From Actinomycetota bacterium (GTDB lineage Bacteria > Actinomycetota > CADDZG01 > WHSQ01), in NCBI GenBank assembly GCA_016781115.1, contig JADDQX010000011.1, positions 1 through 28,027 of the forward strand: 28,027 nt of DNA, read 5' to 3'. Below the pieces are notes generated by a model. The model was not told where the DNA came from. It worked only from the letters and a program-made list of their open reading frames with translations, and ran no database searches. Position numbers and translations under genes: made by a program. Positions 15,264 to 23,416 of the stretch are shown here, in pieces; the stretch's first letter is position 1; the number at the start of each line of letters is the position of its first letter.

Positions 15264-16388
15264 GTGAGAGCGCTCATCGTCGAGCAGGGCGGCAGTCGCG
15301 GAGCCGTGGCTGCGGTCCGCGCCCTCGCCCGCGCCGGCTGGTTCGTAGGCGTGGGAGCGCCGGGAGCGAAAGGACTCGCCGCGGCGTCTCGAGCTTGTCG
15401 CCGCGTCCATGACGTATCGGCCGCCCACGAAGATGCGGACGCATTCCTCCGTGGCGTGAACGCGGCGGTCGCGGCCGGCGGGTACGAGATCGTGTTCGGC
15501 GCGGGAGAAGCCGAGGTAGTCGCTCTCTCTGTAGGTCGCGACGACGTCGCGGCCGTCGTTCCCTATGCCGCACACGACACCGTGCGCCGAGCTCTGGACA
15601 AGGCCGAGCTGGAAGAGACGGCTCTCCGGGTGGGATTCGAGCTCCCGCCCCTGCTGGAACCGACGACGCTCGAGGATCCCTCCGCACCCTTCATCGTGAA
15701 GGCGCGCCGACACGCGGCCCCCGAAACACCCGGCGCGCCCCCTCGGGTCGACACGAACGTGGTGTTCGGTGCGGACGCAGCGCGCGAAAGGATCCGGCAG
15801 ATCGAGGAGCTGGGGACCGAGGCTCGGGTGCAAGGGTTCGTCCCGGGGCGCCTGATGGCTTACACCGCGGTCACCGACCGAGACTCGGAGGTCGTCGCGG
15901 ACTGCATGCAGATCGCTTCGGAGATCTGGCCGCCGTTCGCGGGCGCCAGCTGTCGCGCTGTCACGATCGAGGTCAACGAAGACGTTGCGACTCGGGCCGC
16001 CCGGCTCTTCCGGGAACTGGGTTGGTTCGGGCTCGCGGAGCTGCAATTCGTGGTTGCCGGGGACGGGTCGATGAGACTCATCGACCTGAACGGCCGCTTC
16101 TACGGTTCTCTGGGTCTCGCCGTGGCGGCGGGGGCGAACCTGCCCGCTTCCTGGGCTGCGCTCGCAACCGGTCGGGGCGCGGAACGCAGCCGGGGCCGGC
16201 CCGGGGTCCGGTATCAATGGCTGGAGGGCGATCTCCGCCGGGCGCTGGTGGAAAAGAAGGGCGGAGTGCTGGCAGACGTGACGCGGACGATCGCCGCTTC
16301 GGCCGGATCGCGCCACAGCCTGTGGAGCGCGCGGGATCCGGCCCCCGCTGCCCTACGCCTGAGGCAGCTGATCGCGGGGCGGGCGTGA
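15264..16388 (+). CDS. ATP-grasp domain enzyme
   Basis: A 374-residue ATP-grasp protein. An N-terminal Rossmann-like pre-ATP-grasp domain (1-105) is followed by the ATP-binding part, starting at DK 112-113, with a nucleotide-binding Lys at 146 in FIVKAR, E259 in GLAELQF, and the metal-binding RLIDLNGRFYGSL with D274 and N276. This fold makes amide or ester bonds from a carboxylate through an acyl phosphate. The overall look is like the carboxylate-amine ligases and carbamoyl-phosphate-synthase-like proteins linked to small-molecule or cell-wall modification. The true substrate is unknown. It is probably co-transcribed with the small ATPase gene and ends 39 bases before the GH3 gene, which has its own promoter. 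Confidence 0.88.
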   Translation: MRALIVEQGGSRGAVAAVRALARAGWFVGVGAPGAKGLAAASRACRRVHDVSAAHEDADAFLRGVNAAVAAGGYEIVFGAGEAEVVALSVGRDDVAAVVPYAAHDTVRRALDKAELEETALRVGFELPPLLEPTTLEDPSAPFIVKARRHAAPETPGAPPRVDTNVVFGADAARERIRQIEELGTEARVQGFVPGRLMAYTAVTDRDSEVVADCMQIASEIWPPFAGASCRAVTIEVNEDVATRAARLFRELGWFGLAELQFVVAGDGSMRLIDLNGRFYGSLGLAVAAGANLPASWAALATGRGAERSRGRPGVRYQWLEGDLRRALVEKKGGVLADVTRTIAASAGSRHSLWSARDPAPAALRLRQLIAGRA

Positions 16389-16390
16389 CG

Positions 16391-16419
16391 TTGGCGGCGT
16401 CGGCTCCAACCGCTAGCAT
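16391..16419 (+). promoter_or_regulatory. sigma-70-type promoter of the GH3 gene
   Basis: TTGGCG at 16391-16396 and TAGCAT at 16414-16419 are separated by exactly 17 bases. The -10 ends 8 bases before the ATG at 16428, so the transcript should start at or one base before the start codon (leaderless). No Shine-Dalgarno precedes the ATG, in keeping with this. Confidence 0.6.
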
Positions 16420-16427
16420 CCGCAGCC

Positions 16428-17546
16428 ATGCGAGCGAGCCGCTTCTTCGTCTCTTCCCTCACGGCGGCCGTCGCCGTGGGCGCGCTTGCGACACCTGCCG
16501 CTTCCGCACTGGATCGAACCCTCGGACGCATGTCTTTGAAAGAGAAGGTCGGCCAGCTCGTCATGTTCTCGGTCGCGGGAACGACGCTGAGTTCGACGGA
16601 ACGCGATCTGATCCGTCGTCACCGCCTCGGCGGGGTGATCCTCTTCAGCAAGAACTACAGCGGACGCAGCCAGGTCGCAGCGCTGAACGAGCAGATCCAA
16701 ACGGTGGTACGCAGCGGCAACCGGTTCGGGATCGGCGCCCTTATCTCCGCCGACCAGGAGGGCGGCGTCGTCAAGCGCTTCCCCGACCTGCCCCCGTGGC
16801 AATCGGCGCCGGAGATGGGGGCAACGGGCGATCCCTCGGTCGCCTACCGCCAGGGTCGCCTCACCGGGCGAGAGCTGCGCGAGGTGGGCGTCAACGTGGA
16901 TCTCGCTCCCGTCGCAGATCTCGATCTGCCCCCCGAACACGTGATGCGTTCCAGGAGCTTCGGCGCCCGAGCCCGGCCGGTAGCGCGCATGGTGCGGTCC
17001 TTCGCGCGGGGACTCCAGAGCAAGAGAACGGCGGCGACCGTCAAGCACTTCCCCGGTTTCGGAGGAGCGACGGTGAACTCCGACTACGGCCGCGCTTACA
17101 TCTATCGCTCACGCCGGCAGTTGCGCCGGGTGGACGCGGTCCCTTTCCACCGGGCGATCTCAGCGGGAACGCGCATCATGATGCTGTCGCACGGGATGTA
17201 CGTGAACTACGGCGGCAGGTTCCCGCGACGACCCGCCTCGGTGAATAGGTTCATCGCGACACAGCGTCTGCGTCGCGAGTTCGACTTCACCGGGGTAGCG
17301 ATCAGCGACGCGCTCGAGCCTGTGGCGTGGAAGTTCGGCGGCAGCACCCCACGCGCATGCCGCGCAACCATCGCGGCGGGAGTCGACGTCGCGTTGATCA
17401 CCGGTGACATCCAGACGGCGCGGCGATGCGCCGCGAGCATCCGGCGCGCTGTTAGATCCGGGCGGATCTCGGAGCATCGGCTCAACACCGCCGTCCGCCG
17501 CATCCTGGAGCTGAAGCGGTGGGTGGGGGTATTCGACCCCTCCTGA
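16428..17546 (+). CDS. secreted glycoside hydrolase family 3 (NagZ-like)
   Basis: A 372-residue exported GH3 enzyme, shaped like beta-N-acetylhexosaminidase NagZ, which removes GlcNAc from cell-wall muropeptides. It has a signal peptide (1-27, ending PAASALD), DQEGG (109-113), KHFPGFG (206-212) and the nucleophile Asp at 294 in GVAISDALEP. In classical NagZ the acid/base is the His of a DSH motif just after KHFPGHG; here that place reads NSD (217-219). The catalytic His is therefore replaced by Asp, a form I associate with some actinobacterial homologues. The enzyme may use a different acid/base or act on other sugars. It is monocistronic by its own promoter and convergent with the DUF2231 gene. 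Confidence 0.9.
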   Translation: MRASRFFVSSLTAAVAVGALATPAASALDRTLGRMSLKEKVGQLVMFSVAGTTLSSTERDLIRRHRLGGVILFSKNYSGRSQVAALNEQIQTVVRSGNRFGIGALISADQEGGVVKRFPDLPPWQSAPEMGATGDPSVAYRQGRLTGRELREVGVNVDLAPVADLDLPPEHVMRSRSFGARARPVARMVRSFARGLQSKRTAATVKHFPGFGGATVNSDYGRAYIYRSRRQLRRVDAVPFHRAISAGTRIMMLSHGMYVNYGGRFPRRPASVNRFIATQRLRREFDFTGVAISDALEPVAWKFGGSTPRACRATIAAGVDVALITGDIQTARRCAASIRRAVRSGRISEHRLNTAVRRILELKRWVGVFDPS

Positions 17547-17570
17547 GACCTGCTGCGGCGTAGACCGGCG

Positions 17571-18152
17571 CTACCCCGGCTCCTGCGCTTGCTGGGGCGC
17601 AGAGCTCACGCCGGCTCCAAGCTCTAGCGACAGATGTCCGCCGAGGTAGCTACTGGCGAGAGCGACCAGCCCGCCGATCACGCCGAGAGCGGTGGCCGCG
17701 CCGTGACGGTTCTTTCGCCGCGCTGCCAGAGACGACGCGTACAAGAGCGCCGCGGTCCCGTTGAGCGACGCATGCGCGATCCCGACACGGCGCGCCCCAC
17801 GCTCGGTCGTCGTCCACTCGGAAAGTCCCGCTGCTGCGGTCGGGATCGTTGCGATCAGCGCGAAGACCAGCAGCCGCTCCGCCGCGGGGCGATCCTCGAC
17901 GCTGCCGAAGACGTCGAGGAATGACGCCGCCGTCCAGCCCGCCAAAGGGAGATCCGTAAGCGCGGGATGGAGGGAGTGCCCGAGCCAGCGACCCAGCAAG
18001 AACTCCCGAACCGGTCCCTGGGGCACCACGCGGCGCGCCGCGGCCTCGAACGCATCCACGGCCCGATCGAGCTGGGCCCTCGTTTCGAACGACGCCGCCC
18101 AAGCGTGCAGCGAGCCTCCAACGGCGGCTTGCGCGGTCAGATCCTTGGCCAT
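17571..18152 (-). CDS. DUF2231 family membrane protein
   Basis: A 193-residue protein with four TM helices in the C-terminal two thirds. The family signature LGHSLHPALTDLPLAGW (about 57-73) precedes the first helix, and GLSEWTT plus AHASLNGTAALLYASSL mark the middle helices. DUF2231 members are putative inner-membrane proteins, sometimes linked to redox or heme-like chemistry because of the conserved His residues; function is unproven. The N-terminal 50 residues are a soluble helical extension. A GTAGGAAG ribosome site lies upstream of ATG 18150-18152. The S15-type hydrolase gene upstream on the same strand ends 69 bases away. Confidence 0.87.
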   Translation of the reverse strand: MAKDLTAQAAVGGSLHAWAASFETRAQLDRAVDAFEAAARRVVPQGPVREFLLGRWLGHSLHPALTDLPLAGWTAASFLDVFGSVEDRPAAERLLVFALIATIPTAAAGLSEWTTTERGARRVGIAHASLNGTAALLYASSLAARRKNRHGAATALGVIGGLVALASSYLGGHLSLELGAGVSSAPQQAQEPG

Positions 18153-18221
18153 TGCCGCTTCCTACCCTGCCCGCCGCTCCTCGAACGGCCGGTGTTGGAC
18201 CCCTGCTGCGGCAGAGCCGTA

Positions 18222-19838
18222 CTAGCTACGCGCGGCGCGGGAGACGAACCGAGACCGAGCGATCGGCAGTTTCGTGACGGCCTTTAGCTGAACCGTGTAA
18301 GCGCCGCGCGCCTGCTGATACTGAGCCGAGCCCGTCGTCACCTCCAGCTCCAGACGATGGCCCGGCAACAGCTTCCAGGCAACGCCGTTCAGCTTCACGG
18401 TCCGATCGAACCGGCCGGGCTTCAAGACGACGGGCATCGTCTGGTCATCGAGGGTGACGCGCTTTCCGTTCTTGTCCACGTCGACCAGCTCGAGGAAGAC
18501 GTAGGCGCGGTCGCCAGTGACCTTCCCCTGCAGCTTGACCTTCGGGACCCCGAAGACGGGCCGAGGCTTACCCGAGAAGGTCGCGACGCGCCGGCGGGCG
18601 GCGGTTTCGCCGAGCTCCTCTTGCGGCGCCGGATTGCCGTCGATAGCACCGTCGCCGCCGGTGGAGCCGGGGCCGACCAGCTCGCCGCTGCTGACCCGCT
18701 TCAGTCGGACGTACCGGGTACCCGGGAGCGGGAATCGTGGCGCCTTGTAGTAGTAGCCATCCTGCGCTTGCCACTCGACCTCGGCGCCGGTCGCAACCTC
18801 CTGCCCTTTCACGTATCTGTCCAACCACGCAACGATGCGGTCCTCGTAGATCGGCCGCTTGTCCTCCGCGCCCTGGGGATAGCCGCTAGAGCCGCCGGGA
18901 TAGGCGCACCCCACCGTGTGACCGGCGCAGTAAGCCATCAGCTTCACTGGCGTGCCCGCCGCCACCAGGTTCTTGTAGTTGGCGAAGGCATCCTGGAGCG
19001 GGAACAAGGTGTCGACGGAGCCCTGGATGATGAGCGTCGGAGTTTCGATCTTCCGCGACCGGATCACGGTCGACTTGTGGCGGAACCATTCCTTGATCTC
19101 GCCGCTGATGCCGCCCGTTGTCTTCGTCTCTTGGTAGGCGCGGTGGATCTGCTCCGCGTACTCGCCGCGCTGCGGGCCCGCCGGTGAGTCCAGCCCGTCC
19201 TGCGTCGCGCCTGCGAGGCCTGCGTGGTACAGAAGCTCGCCCCATCCCTGCTTGTAGACGTTGTTGGGCCTCAGGTCGCGCGTCAACAGGCCCCACGAGA
19301 TCTCGGGAACGATCGCCTCGACCCGGTCATCGAGAGCCGCCGTGTTGAACTGGATACCGGCGGCGTTGGAGCCTCCCGTCCAACCCACGCGCGGGTCGTT
19401 CGGACCGTCCTTCTGGATCTCGGGGCGCGACGCGAGGTAGTCCATGAGCGCGCCCGCGTCCTTCACCTCGAACTCAGGAGAGGCGATGTTGGCCTCTCCT
19501 CCGGAATCGCCGAAGCCGCGCGAGTCCCACGTCAGGATCGCGTAGCCCTCATCCAAAAGGCGCCGCAAGAAGGTGCTCGGGGTGCGTTCGCGCTCGCCGC
19601 CCCAACCGTGCGTCCTCAGGATGGCGGGAACGGGAGCCGAGGCAGATGCGCCCGGCGGGAGCATCAACGTCGCCAGGATGGGCTCGCCGTCGAAGCTCTC
19701 TACGATGATGTTGTCCTCGATCGTCGGCTCGCCTCCCGCGGAGGGGGCCGAGGGGACGGCCGCGGCCGCCACGGGGACCAGGGCCGCGACCAGCAACAAC
19801 ACCGTTAGCAACGAGGGAAGAAACAAGCGCTTATTCAT
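18222..19838 (-). CDS. secreted S15/CocE-NonD family hydrolase
   Basis: A 538-residue exported alpha/beta hydrolase related to X-Pro dipeptidyl-peptidases and CocE/NonD esterases. A signal peptide (1-27) is followed by a core with THGWGGERERTPS, TWDSRGFGDSGG, the nucleophile elbow TGGSNAAG with S157, an acid Asp at about 276 in QGSVDTLFP and a His at 307 in CAGHTVG. After residue 355 comes a beta-rich C-terminal domain like the jelly-roll of X-Pro peptidases, which often binds or covers the substrate. The exact substrate (proline peptide, ester or other) cannot be read. Two paralogue-type secreted proteins and Ku lie on the other side of a 225-base divergent gap. Confidence 0.9.
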   Translation of the reverse strand: MNKRLFLPSLLTVLLLVAALVPVAAAAVPSAPSAGGEPTIEDNIIVESFDGEPILATLMLPPGASASAPVPAILRTHGWGGERERTPSTFLRRLLDEGYAILTWDSRGFGDSGGEANIASPEFEVKDAGALMDYLASRPEIQKDGPNDPRVGWTGGSNAAGIQFNTAALDDRVEAIVPEISWGLLTRDLRPNNVYKQGWGELLYHAGLAGATQDGLDSPAGPQRGEYAEQIHRAYQETKTTGGISGEIKEWFRHKSTVIRSRKIETPTLIIQGSVDTLFPLQDAFANYKNLVAAGTPVKLMAYCAGHTVGCAYPGGSSGYPQGAEDKRPIYEDRIVAWLDRYVKGQEVATGAEVEWQAQDGYYYKAPRFPLPGTRYVRLKRVSSGELVGPGSTGGDGAIDGNPAPQEELGETAARRRVATFSGKPRPVFGVPKVKLQGKVTGDRAYVFLELVDVDKNGKRVTLDDQTMPVVLKPGRFDRTVKLNGVAWKLLPGHRLELEVTTGSAQYQQARGAYTVQLKAVTKLPIARSRFVSRAARS

Positions 19839-20063
19839 AGATCCCCACTCCAGTCGTCTCAGAAAATCCGCTGGACCGTGTCATACCCAAAGTTGGCCCG
19901 ATATGTCCTATTTAGGCACCGAGATCGCCACTCCTCCAACCGGCAGGAGCCAGATCCGCGCTGCCGGCCGGCTCTGAGGGAGGGTCTAGGCCACGAACGG
20001 CGAACTACGTTGCCAGAGCGGCGCGCCGACGTTGGCCGTCGTTGAACACCACGAGGAGGAACC

Positions 20064-20663
20064 ATGAAGCGGGTTATCTCGATCGTCGCGGCCCTAGGGG
20101 CTATCGCTCTCAGCGCGACCGCACTGCAAGCAGCACCGGCGCCGAGCATCGAAGACCCCCTCGGCGACGCGAACTTCGTGAACGACCAGGGAACCGGCGA
20201 CGGCTCCTTAGGCGACTTCAACCAGGCCGACGCCGGGACCGTGAGCGACCTCACCGCGGTAACGTTCAGCAACGACAAGAAGAACCTGTACGTGACGATC
20301 GACACCGAGGCGGCGCCTCCGGCCGCGAGCGGCATCGGGTACCGCGTGCGGGTCAACCCCGACGGTCCGGGCGGCTCCTACTGCCTGATCTTCGAGGCCT
20401 TCCACCCGGGAGCGAACAACGACCTCACGATGGCGAAGGGCCGCGTGCGCGATGCCTGCGAAGGCGGAGCCCCGGTCGAGGTGCAGGTGATCGGCAACAC
20501 GCTCACCGTCCCGCGCAAGGCGCACAAGGGTCTGGCGAAAGGAGCAACCCTGAAGGCGCCGCAAGCGCAGAGCTTCCTCTACAGCGGCACCTACCCGACC
20601 GGGTTCTCAGGCCCCGTGGCGGACACGACCAAGGTGGGGACGGACTACAAGCTAAAGAAGTAG
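20064..20663 (+). CDS. secreted protein, paralogue A, unrecognised family
   Basis: A 199-residue Sec-exported protein (signal peptide 1-23, cleavage near ALQA-AP). The mature part starts with EDPLGDANFVNDQGTGDG and is predicted all-beta, with a Cys pair (SYCLIF and RDACEGG) likely forming a disulfide, and repeated Asp-rich turns that could bind Ca2+. It has a near twin at 22790-23416, with most residues identical by eye. No known domain is certain; the DPxGDAN start and strand pattern recall DOMON/CBM9-like secreted beta-sandwiches, which is a guess. A strong GAGGAGG site is 4 bases before the ATG. The gene ends 9 bases before the convergent Ku gene. Confidence 0.85.
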   Translation: MKRVISIVAALGAIALSATALQAAPAPSIEDPLGDANFVNDQGTGDGSLGDFNQADAGTVSDLTAVTFSNDKKNLYVTIDTEAAPPAASGIGYRVRVNPDGPGGSYCLIFEAFHPGANNDLTMAKGRVRDACEGGAPVEVQVIGNTLTVPRKAHKGLAKGATLKAPQAQSFLYSGTYPTGFSGPVADTTKVGTDYKLKK

Positions 20664-20672
20664 GAGCGGGGC

Positions 20673-21632
20673 TCAGCTGGCCTTCGTTATAGCGCGGACC
20701 AGCTCGTCCTTGTCCATCGAAGAACGGCCGCTGATGTCCAGCTCCTTCGCCTTCTTCAGTAACTCGCCCTTACTCAGCTCCGCGAGGTCGCCGGCGGGAG
20801 CGGTCTTGCGTCCAGAAGACCTCTGCGGCTTCTGCTTGGGCCGCGGCCGCTCCCCCTTCTTGGCGGCTTCGACCGATGCGCGCAGCGCCTCCATCAGGTC
20901 CACCACCGTGTCCGGCTCCTGAGGCTTCTCGGCGACGACGATGTCCTCACCCTTGATCTTCTTGTCGATGATCTTCTTCAGCGCGCGGTGGTACTCATCC
21001 TTGAACTGCGCCGGGTCGAAGTCGTCGGATAGCTGCTGGATGAGCTGACGGGCCATCTTCCGTTCCCGGTCGTTCACCTGCGCACGCTTGCGGAGCTCAT
21101 CGAACTTCGCGTCTCTGATCTCTTCCGGCCAGTGCATCGTCTGGAGCACCAGGATCCCGTCCTTGACCCGCATGGCGGCAAGGTGCTCGCGCTCGCGGAT
21201 CGCCACCTTGCAGACGCCGACGAGGCCCTCGTCCTCGAGAGCGTCGGCCATAAGGCGATACGCCTTCACCGCTTGTTCCTGAGGAACGATGTAGTAGCTC
21301 TTCTCGTAGAAGATCGGATCGATCTGTTCGGCGGGTGCGAAGCTCACGAGGTCGATCGTGTGCAGTGACTCGAGCTCTACCGCGTCGAGCTCCTCGTCTG
21401 TGATCGTGACCCACTTGCCTTTCTCGTACTCGTATCCCTTGACGATCTCGTTCCAGTCGATGTCTTGGTGGCCCTCGTCGCAGGTCCGGTCGTAGTGGAT
21501 GCGCGCGCCGTCCTTCTCGTGGAGCAGGTGGAAGTCGAACTTCTCGGTCTCGCGACCGACGGCCGTATAGAGCCCCACCGGGATGGTGATCAATCCGAAG
21601 GTGACGGAGCCTTTCCAGATCGAACGCGCCAT
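20673..21632 (-). CDS. ku: Ku DNA end-binding protein (NHEJ) with SAP-like tail
   Basis: A 319-residue bacterial Ku, which forms a homodimeric ring on double-strand breaks and recruits LigD. The core (1-255) opens with MARSIWKGSVTFGLITIPVG and contains LHEKDGARIHYDRTC and ERKMARQLIQQLSDDFDP, all typical. After a basic linker (about 256-280, Lys/Arg/Pro-rich) there is a C-terminal SAP/Rho-N-like helical module (LSKGELLKKAKELDI and KDELVRAI, about 285-316) that should add DNA binding. The start ATG gives the standard N-terminus. It is divergent from the DJ-1-type gene by 63 bases. The LigD polymerase gene is 20.5 kb away at the left edge, not adjacent as in many genomes. Confidence 0.97.
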   Translation of the reverse strand: MARSIWKGSVTFGLITIPVGLYTAVGRETEKFDFHLLHEKDGARIHYDRTCDEGHQDIDWNEIVKGYEYEKGKWVTITDEELDAVELESLHTIDLVSFAPAEQIDPIFYEKSYYIVPQEQAVKAYRLMADALEDEGLVGVCKVAIREREHLAAMRVKDGILVLQTMHWPEEIRDAKFDELRKRAQVNDRERKMARQLIQQLSDDFDPAQFKDEYHRALKKIIDKKIKGEDIVVAEKPQEPDTVVDLMEALRASVEAAKKGERPRPKQKPQRSSGRKTAPAGDLAELSKGELLKKAKELDISGRSSMDKDELVRAITKAS

Positions 21633-21683
21633 GCCCGATGCCTACCCAACCCGACCTGATCCGATGCCTGTGGAGGCGGCGCC

Positions 21684-21689
21684 TAAGCT
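21684..21689 (+). promoter_or_regulatory. -10-like box of the DJ-1/PfpI gene
   Basis: TAAGCT ends 6 bases before the GTG start at 21696, the same leaderless-type geometry as at other genes here. No Shine-Dalgarno sits between them and no clear -35 is seen. Confidence 0.38.
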
Positions 21690-21695
21690 TGCGCG

Positions 21696-22286
21696 GTGGC
21701 AAAAAAGATCGGCATCTTCATCTTCGACGGCGCAGAGGAGCTCGATTGGGCCGGGCCGTACGAGGTGCTGGCCACGTGGGCTCAGCTGTGGCCGCAAGAC
21801 GAAGTAGAGGTTGTCACGTTCACTGCGACGGGCGACCCCGTCCGTTGCGCTAAGGGCCTGCGCGTCATCCCGGACCACAGCTGGGACACAGCGCCTCCTC
21901 TAGACGTCTTGGTTTACCCGGGGGGCCAGGGCACTCGCTCCCAGCTCGAAGACGAGCGCGTCCTGTCGTGGGTGCGAAAGATGGCTGAGGACGACGTACT
22001 CATGACCAGCGTCTGCACTGGATCCTTGGTCTACGCCGCCGCGGGTCTTCTGGATAGACGCCCGGCCACCACCTACTGGGCATCACTCGACCACCTGGCC
22101 TCGCTCGGGACCGACATCGAACTACGCCCTCTCGACCGCTTCGTCGATGACGTAGACGTGATCACCAGCGCGGGAGTCTCCGCCGGGATGGACATGGCTC
22201 TGCATCTAGTAGCCCGGCTTCACTCCGTAGAGCGAGCGCGGGAGGTCCGGCGAGCGATCCAGTACGACCCCGAACCACCTGTTTAG
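21696..22286 (+). CDS. DJ-1/PfpI family protein (isonitrile hydratase-like)
   Basis: A 196-residue cytoplasmic protein of the DJ-1/PfpI superfamily. The nucleophile-elbow Cys107 is in SVCTGSLVYAAAGLLD, and an early acidic site is in EELDWAGPYEVL with D17. Both match isonitrile hydratase (InhA) and the AraC-linked amidotransferase-like branch. The rest of the fold is seen as VLVYPGGQGT and TSAGVSAGMDMAL. The reaction is not certain, since many members have unknown substrates. GTG start preceded by a -10-like box. Divergent from Ku. A hairpin follows the stop. Confidence 0.9.
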   Translation: MAKKIGIFIFDGAEELDWAGPYEVLATWAQLWPQDEVEVVTFTATGDPVRCAKGLRVIPDHSWDTAPPLDVLVYPGGQGTRSQLEDERVLSWVRKMAEDDVLMTSVCTGSLVYAAAGLLDRRPATTYWASLDHLASLGTDIELRPLDRFVDDVDVITSAGVSAGMDMALHLVARLHSVERAREVRRAIQYDPEPPV

Positions 22287-22297
22287 CGACGAGACAG

Positions 22298-22322
22298 CCT
22301 GAGGCGCACGCGCCGCCTCGGG
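22298..22322 (+). terminator. hairpin after the DJ-1 gene
   Basis: A 9-pair stem (one G-U) with a 7-base loop, CCTGAGGCG paired with CGCCTCGGG, begins about 11 bases after the stop. No T-run follows, so it may act as a weak or factor-assisted terminator, or only stabilise RNA. Confidence 0.4.
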
Positions 22323-22467
22323 AGAGGAAATCGTTCACCGGGTCGCCCCGAGGAGCGCGGCGCCTTCAATCCACCTACATCTGCGCCGGAATATCACCAG
22401 CGTTTAATCGCTTGGAACTAGCGAACAGGATAGAAACCATCGACCAACAAGCTTCGAGGTGAGCAAA

Positions 22468-22647
22468 ATGGCAAGGCTGGATGGAAGACGAGCAGCGGTG
22501 CAGGGCACCGTCTACAACGTGGTTCGTGCGATGACCGGGATCGAAAGCGGCCGCCACTGCCGGACCTGCAAGGACCCCGTAGACCCCCGTGATGGGTTCG
22601 GCATGAGCGAGGGTGTGTGTGTCCCCTGCCGCACCGAGGTGGCGTAG
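22468..22647 (+). CDS. small two-CxxC protein (59 aa), possible zinc ribbon
   Basis: A 59-residue protein with two Cys pairs, CRTC and CVPC, separated by 18 residues including DPVDPRDGFGMSEG. This arrangement suits a single Zn2+ site. The N-terminal half is basic and helical. The ATG at 22468 is used because GAGGTGA lies 5 bases upstream; a GTG within that ribosome site would add three residues. No family is recognised with certainty. It could be a small nucleic-acid or protein-binding zinc ribbon. It lies between DJ-1 and the second secreted paralogue, same strand, with a hairpin (22663-22686) downstream. Confidence 0.65.
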   Translation: MARLDGRRAAVQGTVYNVVRAMTGIESGRHCRTCKDPVDPRDGFGMSEGVCVPCRTEVA

Positions 22648-22662
22648 CGCGTCTGTCGTAGC

Positions 22663-22686
22663 AGGGCCAGGCCTCATCTAGGCCCT
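22663..22686 (+). terminator. possible hairpin after the small zinc-ribbon gene
   Basis: AGGGCC and GGCCCT pair across a 12-base loop about 16 bases after the stop. An alternative GGCC pairing inside the loop competes. No T-run follows; weak evidence for a terminator. Confidence 0.3.
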
Positions 22687-22789
22687 CTGTCGACGAACCC
22701 GCCTCGCCCGGGGGAGGGATCTGGCCAAAGGGGGCGAAGTTCTGTCGCTGGACGAAGCGGCAGTCCCTCACCCAGTCCTAGGAGGAACC

Positions 22790-23416
22790 ATGAAGCGGGC
22801 GGTCTCGGTCGGCATCGTTGTCAGCGTCGCTCTCTCCCTTGCGGCCATCCCGCCGCTGGCCGCGGCCGCGCCGAAACCGAAGGTCGTGATCGAGGACCCG
22901 GTGGGGGACGCCAACTTCATCAACGACCAGGGAACCGGTGACGGCTCCTTCGGCGACTTCGCGACACCGGCCGATGTCAGCAGCGTGACCGACCTGGCCT
23001 CGATCTCGTTCTCGAACGACCCGAAGAACCTCTACATCACGATCGACACCGAAGCCGCGCCTCCGGCGACGCAGGGCGTCGGCTACAGGGTCAGGGTCAA
23101 CCCGGACGGCGCCGGCGGCTCCTACTGCCTGCTGTTCGAGGCTTTCTTCCCCGGGGCGGGCAACGACCTTACCGAGGCGAAAGGGCACCTGCGCGACGTC
23201 TGTGAAGGTGGCGAAAGCGCCCCCGTGCAGGTGCTGGGCTCGATACTCGTTATCCCTCGCAACGCCCACAAGGCGCTCGGGAAGGGTGCGACGCTGAAGG
23301 CGCCGCAGGCCCAGGGGTTCATCTACGGGGGCTCCTATCCCGCAGGCGTCGCCGCACCCACGACCGACACGACCAAGCCCGGCAGCGACTACAAGCTGGT
23401 CGACAAGAAGCGCTAG
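22790..23416 (+). CDS. secreted protein, paralogue B, unrecognised family
   Basis: A 208-residue exported protein, twin of the product at 20064-20663. It has a signal peptide (1-25), then EDPVGDANFINDQGTGDG, the long shared stretch around DTEAAPPATQGVGYRVRVNPDG, the same Cys pair (SYCLLF and RDVCEGG) and the same KAPQAQGF near the end. The 20 bases around the start (22780-22799) are identical to those of the other copy, so the duplication included the ribosome site. Small insertions and deletions are concentrated near residue 60 and in the last 25 residues. Function unknown; the mature protein is polar and probably all-beta, with Asp-rich turns. Confidence 0.85.
   Translation: MKRAVSVGIVVSVALSLAAIPPLAAAAPKPKVVIEDPVGDANFINDQGTGDGSFGDFATPADVSSVTDLASISFSNDPKNLYITIDTEAAPPATQGVGYRVRVNPDGAGGSYCLLFEAFFPGAGNDLTEAKGHLRDVCEGGESAPVQVLGSILVIPRNAHKALGKGATLKAPQAQGFIYGGSYPAGVAAPTTDTTKPGSDYKLVDKKR

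Noticed and set aside
14832..16316. 494-codon minus-strand frame
   Set aside because: Antisense shadow of the ATPase and ATP-grasp genes, typical of high-GC DNA; Arg/Ser/Pro-rich and without motifs.
16022..17248. 408-codon plus-strand frame overlapping ATP-grasp and GH3 genes
   Set aside because: Out-of-frame with two clear genes and of Arg/Gly/Pro-rich composition; no recognisable motif.
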